A DNA stretch of 64,000 nt from Vanilla planifolia (GCA_023846275.1 CM043865.1:29927912-29991911); one strand, 5' to 3'; shown: positions 50,601-63,137, numbered from the stretch's first letter. Numbers and translations: made by a program. The notes: a model not told the origin generated them from the sequence alone.

Positions 50601-50930
50601 TTCTTTTTTTTTCCCACATCCGCTGATTCTTCAACATCAGTCGGTTCGGCCAGTTTTCATTCCTCATCTCGTGGAGTTGGCGGTGGAAATGGAAGATCTG
50701 GAGCAACTACCGTTAACAGCTTTACCTCTTTGATACGCTGGCTGTGCTGCTCAATCTATTTCTTCTGTAGAGCGGCTCAGCCCCATTCCTAAGGCAAAAA
50801 CAATTTCTAGTACTACTGTTTCATGCCTCCCTCGTATTGGCTCAGATCATTACCCCATGTTTGTGGAGAGTGGGGCAGGCCTGTTAGAGGAAATCAAATC
50901 AATGAAATGTAAAGATAACATGAGAGAGAT
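50600..50930 (+). pseudogene. Coding-like remnant, possibly LINE endonuclease
   Basis: A GC-balanced stretch with two adjoining open pieces in different frames. One ends in LPRIGSDHYPMFVESG, which resembles the SDH-P motif near the end of the APE-type endonuclease of plant LINEs; the other is Ser/Gly-rich with no known match. No reverse transcriptase follows. The assignment rests on one short motif. Confidence 0.3.
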
Positions 50931-51371
50931 TTAGGATTGCATATTAATAAAGCTAAGTCAAGTTAAAAAATTTTAAAAAATGACATAAATTATACAATAA
51001 AACAGCATTCTATGATACAAAGAAGATAAGTGTGAATCCTTGAACATCAAAATAAGATGTAAATCAAAATGTCTCCTAAAGTTAGACAGACATACTACTT
51101 TTCAAACTCAGAGCTCTGAGTCTATGAAAATTCTAAGTTGAAGCTTCAAGTTCACCCAATTCAGTGACACTATGCCCTCACAGGTGGCTTCAGTTCTCCT
51201 GCAAGAATTTTCCAAAAAACTCTTATCTATTCTGGTGTGGATGGCAGAGGAACATCCTTCTTTCTTCTAAACAGGTTCCAACAAGGGCTGGTGGCACAAG
51301 CTCGGAGGATTCTTGTGTCTAAGGATTCTTGCAGTTCCAGAGAATCCAGCCATAGGAGAACAAGGAACAAA

Positions 51372-51450
51372 GATCAATCCATTTTTATTAGAATCAGTAA
51401 CCAAAAAACTCACAGAATTTTGTTGATACGAGTAATTAAACGTTTCAATT
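51372..51450 (-). pseudogene. matK: Second, short nuclear matK fragment
   Basis: The minus strand matches the matK part around MYQQNSVSF and on to the TDSNKNG residues, including the shared block AAAACTCACAGAATTTTGTTG also found at 42003-42023. A few bases are missing relative to the copy in relic 2 (near CGTATCAAC). About 80 bp long and not coding. It may come from a separate plastid transfer or from a copy of the larger insertion. Confidence 0.75.
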
Positions 51451-54204
51451 CTAAATAATTATTACTGAAAACATAATTAATTTTTTTCACTAATTTAGTG
51501 AGTATAAAAAGAATGCAAAGTTATTCATAAACTTTTGATTTTTTTTTTGATAAAAGTCTCAATGGCACGCTTCGGATTGGTGCAAATGACCTAAAATCTC
51601 TTTCAATAGTTATTGGGTCTTGGCTCTTGTCACGTGGATGCTTGATAGAGATACAATTTCAACGCTTCATTGAAATTTTTAAGCTTGGAGGGGAATGATA
51701 AGGAGAATAAATGAACAAAAGAACTTTATAGTAATTATGATAAAAATTAATTTTTTTTTTATCTTTAAGATAGATCTTTAAGAGCTAAAAAACAAAAATT
51801 AACATGCCTATATTTACTAGTTTGTAGTTCATCATTATTGATGTCAAGTCTTGATGAAATTTGACTAATTTTTTGATGAGCTAACTTCTCAGTTAAATAC
51901 ATTAATACGTCATATTGAATCTGATGTTTAGCTTGGTTAATTGACTCACTTTGGTTTTTTAAAAATTGACTATCATTTTTTAATAAAGTTTTAAGGATTG
52001 GTGGCTCCTAATATAGTCTCAAGTATTTGAATGAGTCACTGATTGGATTACAGTAACTCTTAAAAAAAATATATCAAATATTAATAGATTCTCATATGAC
52101 AGAAAAATCATTAAACTGTATATAAATAATAATCTCATTTAGATCTTCAACAAATTGTAACAATAATATAAAAAACATCACCTTTATCCACTAGTTTAGA
52201 TCGTTGAGTTGATAGGTATTAAGCAAAATTTAAGTTATGAAAGTGTTACTCTCTCAATATTCTTGAATCCTTACTATTGCCCTTAAATAAAGCAATTAGT
52301 CACACAAATATAGAACAGGAACACTATGAATCACATGATTTATAGCATTAAAAAAGGATCGATTATAAGTTCAAAAATTTTAAATTGTCTATAAATGTTA
52401 CCCACGTTTCAAAGAATATACTATCATTAATACAATTATTTAAACAACATGTGATTTTAGCTCAAATTTAGTATAATGAAAACAACAAACCATACAGCAA
52501 ATTAAACATTATTGGTGCCAACTAAGTAAAAAACATAACCAAGAGGTTGCATTTTTCTTTTTCCATAAGTAATAAATTGTGCCAAAACAACACTAGCAAC
52601 AATTGATGGTTCCATGAGGTACTACTTCGACTGTCAAGATGAGAAAGTTCTTTTGCACATCTAGAAAGAGCAACAAGACGACACTTAATTTGCCTAACAC
52701 GCTCAAGGTGATTTTGGATGTTAAATCATCCAAAGCTAGGCATGCTTCATGTTCCAATGTCAATGTCTACAAATAACAAAACATGATTGAAGGCTGAATT
52801 TTAAAAGACTACATGATGAAGTTTACCAACTTATCTTGCAAAAGAAAATGATAAGCAAAGTTAAAACTTCGCCTGATTAACAAATTAACAGGAAACCTTG
52901 ATACTGCTTCTTAAGAAATCATTGACAACTGTTGATCTATATCTATTAAGAAAATTAGCAATCTTAGGGCCACTGCATTGTACATTTCTTCAATAATGTT
53001 TAAATTGCAAATCGATTTCTCTTCTTCGTCTGTTGTTGCAATTGAGTCTCTCCACTTTTAGAAATGGATAGATCTTGCATTTTCAAAAAAGTTGCTTCTA
53101 GATCATTTTTTGACTTAATGTTGGCAAAGCTCTAGTAGAACATAAAATTGCTAATAGGTGTTGTAATTTCGTATAAATTGCAACTACATGCTGTCCATAA
53201 AAATGCATACCTGAGCATAGTGGCAAATACCAATAAACCAAAGAGACATACTCAACGAAAGGCAAATAAGAGAGATCAAGTATTCAACTTTTGAGTATCT
53301 CTTCAATATGAGATGTTTGGACATCTAAAAACAGAAAAGGTAGTGGTACTTATCAACCAAAAAGTGAAAGAATAACTGGCTAAGAAATCATAAAATAATT
53401 CATAATCCACCCCACTAACATTTTATTGAAGAAAAAATGCATACCTCAGATTCTAGTAGTCTGCATACTGATTCAAGACAGTTTCAATGCTCTAAACTCA
53501 AAGGGCACCACTTAGCTATCCACGTTATTGTATGCATCTAATGAGGTTCTCTGGCTGCTTGCTTGTGTTTGGCCAATTGGGACAACATTGGAAGCATCTC
53601 CCACAAGATTCTGCAAACTTCATAACAGATTTTTGCAAGTTCAAGCAATGGCTAGTGCAAAGGGTACCACAAATTACTTTTAACCTTTTATCAGTTCAAA
53701 TACAAGTATGCTATTTACTAGGTGTAAGATGGCACCCCAAAAAGATGAATGTAAGCTAGATTGTTGTGGGTGCAACTATTTCAGTTTGGAAAAACTTTGA
53801 GGGTTGTTATTAAAATCCTTGATTCATTTTTTGATCACATATTATTCAGACATTACTCTCAATTTAACAACAAATATCTATTGGTAATATGACTCAATAT
53901 GCCATATTAATCTTGCACTTTTTTGATGCAAAAAAAAAGGGATTTAAAGAATTTCAACAAAAGCTTACTCAAAGCAAAGGTGATGAAGTCAAATTCATTC
54001 TCCAAGCATCATGTCAAGACTTCCTTAAGCTGTTAGAGCAAAGACAAGGAAGTCAATCTCGTCCCCAAGCTTCTTGTTAGGAGCTATAAGCAACCTTTGT
54101 CAAAGCAAAATTGAAGAAAATCAGTTAGGATAAAACAAGCTTTGTTGTAAGTGTAGATTGGGTGTGACATATTCTTGGAGAAAAATTACATAAGTCTGAA
54201 CGAT
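51451..54204. other. Intergenic DNA, no supported gene
   Basis: AT-rich. The 75-codon and 63-codon plus frames near 53532 and 53889 show no recognisable domain. No RNA gene was seen. Confidence 0.5.
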
Positions 54205-54410
54205 TAGATTGTCTGGACTAGTTCGGCTCAATTTGGCATGACTCAACTCGGTCTAATCTAGTTCAGCTCAATTCGGCATGGTTCGCTCGATTTGGTATGG
54301 TTTGGTGCAATTTTGCATGATTCAATGTGGTATATGACTCTATTCGATCCGGTTCAAAGCAATTTGGCTCGATCTGGGATGTTTTAACTCAATTCTAGCT
54401 TTGAGAGGTG
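54205..54410 (+). repeat. Degenerate minisatellite of TCGGCTCAATTTGGCATG-like units
   Basis: Eight or so imperfect units of 20-28 bp with the core (G/T)TTC(G/A)G(C/T)TCAATT(C/T)GGCATG(A/G), for example TTCGGCTCAATTTGGCATG at 54223, and TTCAGCTCAATTCGGCATG at 54261. Units differ by substitutions and length, so the array is old. No function is suggested. Confidence 0.6.
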
Positions 54411-57039
54411 TGTTAGAAGCTCAGTAATAGTACCTATCTTTGAGATGAATTAAATAATAACATTTTCTTCAACTAGATTAGCTTCTAGCTTAATAGAATT
54501 ATCAACTCACTTCTTGTGCTTGTGTTAATAAATATGATGATTAACTTTACCACAAATAAAGTAATCACTTGTCTACTTTTTCTTTGGGTTATTAAGTCTT
54601 AAAGTATTTACATTTGCACCATCATGTCTATTCTATCTTTTGATCTTATTTTTATATTTATTGAAATTTTCAAACTTATGATCAATTAGTCATAAGGGTC
54701 ATTGCTTTGGTCATTCAGCATTTTCCTTTTAAATTATTTCACTTGTATATTCAATTCTCACATGCATAATCACTTCTTATATTTATATATTTTGATCTAT
54801 TTATGAGATGTTCTAACCCCTAGCCATTGACGTAAAACTTTTTTTTCGAGTCACAACATTAGAAGTAGATGCGAGAGAATGGAGAGGGACTAAAGAAAAT
54901 AAGAAAAATAAGAGAAGTTTTGTAACAAGAAGATTGAATTTTTCAACAAATTTTTCTTTAGAGTTTTGAATTTACAAAATTTCTAAATTCAATAGTTTTG
55001 AACTGCAAAATTTTGAATTACTTCACTCATCAATTTTATCATCTTATATAGAAGTTTGGATATAATATTTCATTATAAAATATATAATATTTTAATTTCT
55101 ACAAAAAACATGTTGATTTTGATCGAAAATATAAAATTTCACAAATTTCATTTTGCAACAAATCTATCTACCTATGCAAGATATTGCATGCATGCGGGTG
55201 CCCACACCAAAGCACAATTCACGTGCGAGACCTATAAGCAAATAAGCCTTGCTTGTGCTCGTTGACTGCATCAGTGTGATAGGTGATCGATGTGTGCTCA
55301 CGAGCGTCTTGTGTCCTGCATGCTACAGCACGTGGAATTCTTTTTGCTTTGTGTTGCTTGGTCATTTTCTTACATCCCTTGATTTTCTGTATTTAATGAA
55401 TCTAGAATTGAACTTCTAATTATATTTCCTCTTATGTTTTATGACGTTTTGATATTCTATAAATAAGTCAAGTAATTTCTTAATCAAAATAATATAAATA
55501 AAATATTCAAACAAAACAATTTCTTCATTGTTTAATTCAACAACTAAAATATGATATTCATAAATTTGAATCTCTACATCCTTACTTTTACTCATTTTGA
55601 AATTTAAAAAGTTTCAAACTACATACTTTTTTATGTCAACATCATCTATAATATATTTCCTAACTGCATTCTCAATTTCTTATATATTCTTCATTATTAG
55701 TAAACACCAAATAAATCATTTGCTAAGGCATTTGAAATAATTGTATGCCTTCTCAACATGATTCTAGAAATTTATTTTAGTTTCATAGTTTTCTAATCCT
55801 TCAAGAAGCATTGGTTTAGTTAGGGCAATGTTGACATTATGAATAACAAGAATAAATATTTTTTTTTATTTGTTATTATGAATAATCTATAATAGAAAAA
55901 AAGTCTCAAGATTGTTGGAAAACTGATGCTATAAATGTAGAAAACTATAAAAATCAATAAAATAGTAAGAAAAATTATTGCCAAAATATGCAAAAATATT
56001 GCACTAAAGAACAAATTTTGCTCCTCAAAGTCAATCCCTTGGAGCAAAAGTTACTAGCAAAATCTTAATGAGTACATTGATGCTTCCCACATGGCATGCA
56101 ATTACCAGCCATATTTGATATTAGCCAGTAAGGAGCACAACAAGAAAAAATAATGTAGAAAGAAAGAAGATAGTAAGGTAGTCAAAAGATATCAAAAGAA
56201 TGCAAGTGAAATGGAAAGAGGTGTACATGCTCATATCACACAGTCAAATAGAAGTAATAGTTGGCAACAAGCCACAAACCAAATGATAATATTTTGTTGC
56301 ACTAAAAACACTACTCAGATAAGGTGGTTAAGATATTAATTTAAATTCATAACAATAAAAATAATTTGTCATAAAATTGCAAGCTAATTGCACACATTGG
56401 CACACATGAGAGGCAAATTCATATACTTTTATCACAGTAGGAGTGAAATTGTGAGTTGGGCTTGTAATTTTTTATGGTTCTAGTAAAGATCTTGTAAAGT
56501 GTGAGTATGGTTTCAACTGCAAGTTTTCACATAAATCTTTTTATCTTGTGATTTTCTTCCATTTTCTCTGTGTAATACTCAGCTTTATCATTCTCTCAAA
56601 TTTCACATCATGAATTCAACTGTTTTGTGATACAAGTGACTTATCTGAGGATGGTTGAGCATAAGAGATTCGTCACTACAATTATCTCAAAGAATTCAAC
56701 TGCAACCTAAGTGAGATTATGATTAATGACCAATACCTCAGAGTTCATATGACCAATAGATAGCACAAAAACAAATAAAGAATATCACATCATAATAATT
56801 CTCCAACATTTTTTTGTAAGTATTCATTTATAATAATTCTCCAAACACGATGCAATTCCGCATATAAAACAACATAAAGATCAAAGACACCTGAATAATA
56901 ATCATAAAACAAGCTTTCCAAAACCGCAGATGGAAAAGTAGCTGCACAAATAATCTTCCAAAGAAAAAAAAAAGAAACAAAATTTCGTAAGCATAAAAGT
57001 AGAGGAATCAGGGAGAAGTAGAAAGACCGGCATTATCAC
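54411..57039. other. Intergenic DNA, no gene
   Basis: AT-rich with no coding similarity. If the MRS2 remnant to the right had kept its downstream exons, they would lie here on the minus strand; none was found. Confidence 0.5.
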
Positions 57040-57430
57040 TTGTTGGGGAGCCTCATAGGAGGTCGAAACCTTTGCCTGTAGGTCTTGAGCGAAAGGAGCC
57101 ACCAAGGAATCCCAAGAATTAGGGATTAGCACCTCGTTTGCAGTGATGACAGCTTTGATCTGCTACAGATTGATCACGATGGCCCTCTCTCTGCCCAGAA
57201 TCTTTTGAGGGATATGAGAGCTGGGGACCGAGCAGCCGCATATCTCGAGCAGGAAGGCCAGCGCGACGCATGATGGAATGCTTCCGGTCTCTTCCAGGTA
57301 TGACCTCCCCGATTCCGATACCACGAGCCATGCCAGGTGCCCACCGCCGCCTTCCTCCTCCGAGCTCCTTGGTAATTAAGTCGCCGCCAACTCCCGGTGG
57401 ATGAAGGCGTCCTCCGCCACAACTGCCCTT
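57040..57430 (-). pseudogene. 5' exon remnant of an MRS2/MGT magnesium transporter
   Basis: The minus strand encodes, in pieces across frames, the N-terminal part of a CorA-type MRS2/MGT transporter. Pieces are WLVVSESGRSYLEETG, then HSIMRRAGLPARDMRLLGPQ and SYPS, then ILGRERAIVINL, then IKAVITANEVLIPNSWD and SLVAPFAQDLQ. The order and content match MRS2 proteins, nearest in feel to the Arabidopsis MRS2-5 type. Two frame changes (after EETG and after SYPS) and a stop (TAG where Glu is usual, just after VINL) break it. The exon ends at a donor-like CAACAA followed by GTGATAATG (GT at 57039-57038), but the exons carrying the membrane helices and the GMN motif are absent. Indels at short A runs could be sequencing errors; the stop and the missing exons point to a true truncated pseudogene. 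Confidence 0.85.
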
Positions 57431-57754
57431 GAAGATCGCCTCTCCTCGGAGTTCTCTTCTTCTCGTTCGCTGCCGTCTTTTCTCAAACGCGGGAACGGCT
57501 GAACATCTCGGGCTTCCGAACCTTTTAAGAAATACGATATACGTTAGTGATAATATTGGGAAAAAAAATAAACGAGTTAATACTTAATTTAGAGTATATT
57601 TATTATATTATTTGTAAAATTTGATATGGATAATATTAATATGTATGCTAAAAGAGAAACAAAAATACAATGTACGCTTTATTTTATTTAGGACCCTCGT
57701 TATTTTAAAAAAAAATATCAACACTTTTGACATAAATATCTCAAATTTAATAAT

Positions 57755-57755
57755 T

Positions 57756-57782
<27 letters not shown>
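57755..57782. repeat. (AT)n microsatellite
   Basis: A pure AT dinucleotide run in AT-rich intergenic DNA. Confidence 0.9.
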
Positions 57783-57786
<4 letters not shown>

Positions 57787-58228
57787 CTAAAAGTTCAGAT
57801 AAAGAAACAAAATTCACATTCTGTGAGATTTGAGTTTAATATTTAAAATTTTGTTCAAATAATTGTTTAATAATATTAACTATTTGTTAATTGTTAAAAT
57901 CCTATATATTAGTTCAATAAAATGAGTATCAATCCCTCTTTATTATCATTTCACAATGAATAATTATATAGATCAAACATGCTTATAAATGCATAATGTA
58001 GGATCAATTTTTAGTTTTTTTTTTAATTTAAACAAAGATACATAAAAGAAAATTTTTAAACATTAGATATATTTTTGATAATTTTAAGTTTTAAATAAAA
58101 ATTCTTTTATTTTTTATGTCAAATAAAATGATATCATATTTGTTTTTTTGGGTTTTAGTTATGAAATAAATGTAAGATAAAATATTATATTCACTAAATA
58201 TTATTTTTAAAAATTATTAAATTTTAAG

Positions 58229-58335
58229 TAATTTTGATAAGTCTTTTTAATTCATAAAAAACTTTGTAATCATAATAATTGATTAATTTTGATAAGTCTT
58301 TTTAATTCATAAAAAACTTTGTAATCATAATAATC
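58229..58335 (+). repeat. Perfect tandem duplication, 55-bp period
   Basis: TAATTTTGATAAGTCTTTTT starts at 58229 and again at 58284; the 52-base unit is repeated with at most a base or two of change. Near identity means it is recent. Confidence 0.85.
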
Positions 58336-59341
58336 GGATCTATCTAAATGAAAATAGTGTTATGATGATATAATTTATCGTTAGGTTCTTAGTTTTAGCT
58401 TTTATTTTATTTTATTTTATTTTTGTACAGACATGATGACTTCAAATCTTAATTTAATTTTTATTTTATAAAATTTTAATTCAATATAATATTTTTAAAA
58501 AATTTAAGAATAATGTTTGTATATGTTTTATATATTTCAATAATGTTATATAATTTATTAAAAAAAATTAGAATCATTTTTAATAATTATATTTTTATCT
58601 TTTTTTATAAATTTTCACGAGAATAGTAACATCTCAAAATTATGTAGAAAGTACAAATTAGTTTGATTTGCTTTCCTTCCATGTTTTACATAAAATGCAT
58701 ATATTTTATGTGCATAAACCAAACTCACATTTACATTTTAGCTAAGTTGAAGTAGCCTTCAAATCCTTTTATGATAACGTTGCAACAAATACAACCCTTT
58801 AAAGCAACCAAGCAAGTCCATTCATTTAAAAAATTTTAACATCTCTTTATCATTCTCTAATTTGAGATATATATAATATTTTTTAGTAAATAATTGTACC
58901 ATTTTACCGTTTCCCTTATTCAAGATTTTTCTAATAAATCATTTTTTCTTTTTATTATTTCTAATTATATTTTTGTTTTCTCTCTTGTTTGCACTACCAA
59001 AACTTTTGTTGTATTTTTTCACGTTACATTTTTATATTTGATAGCAATTATAATAAAAATTAAAATTAAAAACTTGTTACACTTCTTCAGCATGCCTCAT
59101 GTTTTTTCATTAGCTTAGTCTTTCATCACCATTGACTACTTAAACCCATTTGCCTTCAGCTAAATTTCAATGCAACGCGGTAATGATAATAAAAAAAGAA
59201 AATATAAAATGCCATCATACAATTAACAACTCACATAGCTCATAGTTTGATATTAAAAGAGATCGTTCAGAAAAGTAAATCGAACAAAATAATGTAGCAA
59301 TAGGTTTCCATAGCAAAATCATACAGGCCCTTCATAACAGC
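58336..59341. other. Intergenic DNA and 3' region of the eS10 gene
   Basis: AT-rich. The right part should hold the eS10 3' UTR. The 74-codon plus frame near 58894-59118 is hydrophobic only through AT-rich composition and is not called. Confidence 0.5.
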
Positions 59342-62300
59342 CTATTCGAGTGAAGACGATGGCGGAGCCCCATATCCACCGCCGCCACGGCCGAAAGCAG
59401 GCCGGCTACTGGCACCCTGCACAATGAGGGAAAGATTGCAACCATTTTATTTTGTTTTCAGTTCATCCTTAAGGCAACTGAAGGTTTTTAAGCTTAGAAC
59501 ACAACTAAACATTTCTATAGGGAACTAGAAAATGGCACGAAACAAATGTTTACTCGTAATAACAATGCAGCAGAAAGCAGGAACGAACACAAGAAGAGGA
59601 GAAGTCGGCGTTTTTGGGTCAAAATGTACATGGCCAACCAGCAAATAGCAAGGAAGCCATCAGTAAAGGATGTTGTATCAGTAAAGACAACAATGTCTCA
59701 GATGACCATAGTAAGAAAAAAGAAAAAACCTCATCATCTGGCTCCTTCCCAACAAGAAAAGGACACAACAATGGAAGGAAAAATACGCAAGATAAAAACC
59801 TCGATATAATGGTGCGTTTATATACATATGCCATGCTAAGAGTACTAGAAATAGTCTCTTTAAATGCAAAGTATCCTTTCATAATAGATCAGTTCGTTTC
59901 TATCCTTCTACAAACCACACATATGCTGAACTTTCCGTTGCAACAGACCATCATTTACTATGATAAATAATAAATTGAATAAGTTACAACAAAAGATTTA
60001 CTTTGAATTGCAATCAATGAGTTGGGGACCTATTGCTGGATGGTGACCAATCCCATCTGAAACCAATTTAAAACTGGCTTTATAAATGTTCGTCTCTCCA
60101 TATCATTTCGATTAATCTGAGAATGGGGCGTTAAGGATCAATTCATTTTGATTATAACAAGTCAGATTAAGGCTTGTCATACTCGCATGTCCAATAAAGC
60201 TTGATGTCAGTCAACAATGATCAATTTCAACCTTTCAACAAAATTTTTAAAAAATATATATACATATTAATATGGCATTGTACAAAAAGGATAAGTACAT
60301 TACATGCATTTAAATCATGTCCAACCATATAAAGATAGAAAAATAATGTATGCAAACTCCAAACCAACCTTGAGTTATTTTATTTAGACCCAGTCTTGAT
60401 TGAAATAACTTTCAAATCAAGCAGACTAGAGCTTGCAATATTCAATGGGCCACATTCAAGTGAAGGACAAATCAATTTTTTAGCAAAGTTCAAGCTACCA
60501 AATCATTTTTTCACATCTCTATTGTTTGACATCAGTCAAGGTATAATTTGTTTAAATGCAGTTTAATACCCTTTTCTACCAACAATTATAACACTCCAAA
60601 ATAATGCAAGCAAGTGGAAGAAGAAGCTCTGAAATATTAGTTTTATAATTGAGGCCGTAATTCAACTGTCAATGGCAACAAGGTAACTGAGCATATAACC
60701 TATTTGGTCTACAAAAACATACTAACATTTTCAATATCATCATAACTTGAAGATTGAAGAAACACAAAAATTATTAAAGATAAATATACTCCAAAATCAT
60801 TTCGTGTTAAAAGACAACAACGAAAGTTTTTTATCTTCAAAATGATTCCAATTGTCCTAGAACGCAAGACAAGGTTTTAGTTTATTAAAAAAGCATCAAC
60901 ATAAATGCTAGTGAACAGAAAAGCTGCTAGTTAAAAACTGATACACCAAATTTACATAAATTCGACTATTGTCATTAAACAAGTGTCCTTGAATCATGTA
61001 CGAGAACATGGCAGATATTTAAACAAACTTTTTTTCCTTCAAAAGACATCTATCAATTACAATTTCTATGACATGAACTATCATTATGTTAATTTAACAG
61101 ACCAACACAACATTAATGGTTGATATAATCAAATGATTCCAATAAACTTATATAGATAAAAATCTTCAATACTTGTTTGACATTGGGGTAACTGGAGTGC
61201 AACTAGAATGTAACACCATCTAACCAACCATCATCCCCTTGCTAACCTTTCTTAACCCCAAATGTTCCTGCCTTAGGCCCCTTGAGTTAGCTTTCTAGTC
61301 ATCTCATCAATCTGCTCTCTAAGCAACTCTCTCTAGGTACTGTAGCTTGCTCCTCCAATCACCTCTCTCACTATCATCTCTGGTCACTCTTGTTGTCCTC
61401 TTATTCACCTCTCTCATTGTTCTCGCGTTCACCCCTTTATCCACCTCTCTCATTGGTATCTAGTTTTTTTTTTAGGATTGTCTTTTGCTGGCTTCTCACA
61501 CTATCTTCGATATCTCCCGTCTTTATGTCGTCCTTTGGTTCACTACTCTTTCCACTTCTTGCCATTCTCTAGCTTTCCAGGCAATTCACCTCTCTTGTTG
61601 GACACACTCACTCTATCATTGGTATCTTTCATCTCTCTTGCCAACTTTTCATTCACCTCTCTAGTCACTTCTCTCATAGACCTCTAGCATCCCTCTCCAA
61701 TCGCCTCTCTTATTAGCCTCACTCACTTTATCTCCAATACATCTCTTCTCTCACCTCTCTAAGTGCCTCTTATTGATCTTTATTGTCTAACTCTCTCATC
61801 TCTCTAACCACCCTATTGCTCACCTCTCTATTGTGGGTTTCACCCTTTCTAGCCATCTTCTCCATTGACAAGCACCACCATTCTCAATTTCCAACTCTTG
61901 TTCATTTCTAGGTTAAACAATCAAACAAAAACTTGGGATCACTCAACCCAAAGATTGAAATAAAAGGTAATTCGTGGCCCCCAACTGGGATAACTTATTA
62001 AAACGTGTAGCCTACCCCAAAGTAACCAACAGCTAACCAAATGGAACTCAAGAAAAAGCGCAAAAAGCAATCATGTAAGCTAACTGCCAATCAACAATTA
62101 CCTCAAAATTTCAACAAGAAAAAACAACAAATCCCCAACTCACAATTCAAAGCACTTTATAGCCAAGAAATCAAGCAAGAAAAACAAAGTATCATGGAAT
62201 AATTTCTTCTTCTTTCGAATGACAGAAATATAAAAACAACGTATATCCTTACCCTAAAAGATGGCTGGAACTCTGGAGGAGCACCGCCCTTATCCCCGCC

Positions 62301-62998
62301 AAAATCACCACCACGGGGACCTCCGCGATAACCATCCCTATCCCCAAACCTTGGTCGATCTCCCTCAAAGCGAGGCGGGCCCCTGCAATCCCACGTACAT
62401 ACCGTTCAAACAACTCAAAAAACTATCCCCATGCCAAAAAATCAATCCTAAGACCAAACAATCAGAATTAGATGTACAATCATTGATAATACCTTGGACG
62501 ATCACCAGGAGGTCCAGACCCAAAAGGCCTGGAAGGTGGCTTGGCTGACTTCTTCAACGTCGCCGGCACAATCTCGGACGGGAGATTGAGGAAGGTCCTA
62601 AGATACTCAATGCCATCATTGGTCAGGTACCAGTAGTAGTGCATCCACGCGAAGGTCTCCCTGACATACTCCCTAGACTTGAAACTCTGCATTAGCTTGA
62701 TCACCTGCAGGTTCGGCACGTCGATCTCAGGGTGCTTTGCCAAATTGTAATCCTTCTTGGCGTACAGCACTCCCTCTGCCCAACCGCAACAACAAAACTC
62801 CGTACACAACTAAAAATCGGAAAAAAGGGACAACGAATCGAATCATTGGTATTAGAAATCTGACCTTGGAAGAGGTACTTGCATATCTCATGCCGGTTCT
62901 TCTTCGATATGATCTGAAAGCGTAAAGGTGTCCAATTTACAAGCGGAGGACAAGACCATAGAGGAATTCGAATAGTAAAAGCGAAGGATCCTTACCAT
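59342..62998 (-). CDS. RPS10: 40S ribosomal protein eS10, 179 aa, five coding exons
   Basis: eS10 sits on the head of the small ribosomal subunit and helps mRNA entry. Exons on the minus strand: 62998-62996 (only the ATG), 62913-62865, 62775-62493, 62382-62253, 59416-59342. All are GT-AG and sum to 540 nt (180 codons with stop). The protein runs [75 protein letters not shown] (the winged-helix S10/plectin domain, residues 3 to about 100), then a Gly/Arg/Asp-rich tail ([20 protein letters not shown]) ending [16 protein letters not shown]. Length and tail match plant eS10. The first intron splits off the start codon alone, so translation start depends on that splice. The last intron is 2.8 kb and holds a CT-rich repeat. 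The gene is tandem to the HAK/KUP gene on its 5' side. Confidence 0.96.
59417..62252 (-). other. Last intron of the eS10 gene (2.8 kb)
   Basis: It separates the short exon for the final 25 codons from the rest. It contains AT-rich DNA, overlapping plus-strand open frames near 59546-59970 without domains, and the pyrimidine-rich repeat at 61365-61860. Confidence 0.8.
61365..61860 (+). repeat. Degenerate CACCTCTCT-type minisatellite
   Basis: About 500 bp of pyrimidine-rich sequence with recurring CACCTCTCTCATTG, TCACCTCTCT and CACTTCTCTCAT words at irregular spacing of roughly 20-40 bp. On the eS10 coding strand it is purine-rich (AGAGAGGTG). The unit is imperfect, so this is an old array. Confidence 0.65.
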
Positions 62999-63125
62999 GG
63001 TTGAGTTCTCGGTATCGCGTGAAGTTGTGCCTCTAGGGATTTAGAGAACTGAGCCCTGGATGCCGCTATGTACCACTAGGACCAAGCCCTAGATATTACG
63101 GTAGACGGCGGTATATTGATATATG

Positions 63126-63137
63126 TTTATATTTATA
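63126..63137 (-). promoter_or_regulatory. TATA-like elements of the eS10 promoter
   Basis: Two overlapping-phase TATAAA words on the minus strand (63137-63132 and 63131-63126), about 130 bp upstream of the eS10 ATG, leave room for a leader of about 100 nt. The leader contains AGGGCTTGG and AAATCCCTAG, reminiscent of elements in plant ribosomal protein promoters. The whole promoter must fit within 288 bp, because the upstream HAK/KUP stop codon lies at 63287. Confidence 0.45.

Noticed and set aside
53532-54080. Two plus-strand frames of 75 and 63 codons
   Set aside because: No domain similarity, no splice signals linking them, and Gln/Lys-rich chance-like composition.
59546-59970. Two overlapping plus-strand frames of 87 and 118 codons
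   Set aside because: They lie in the eS10 last intron, have Lys-rich low-complexity products and match nothing recognised.
62261-62548. 95-codon plus-strand frame
   Set aside because: Antisense to eS10 exons.
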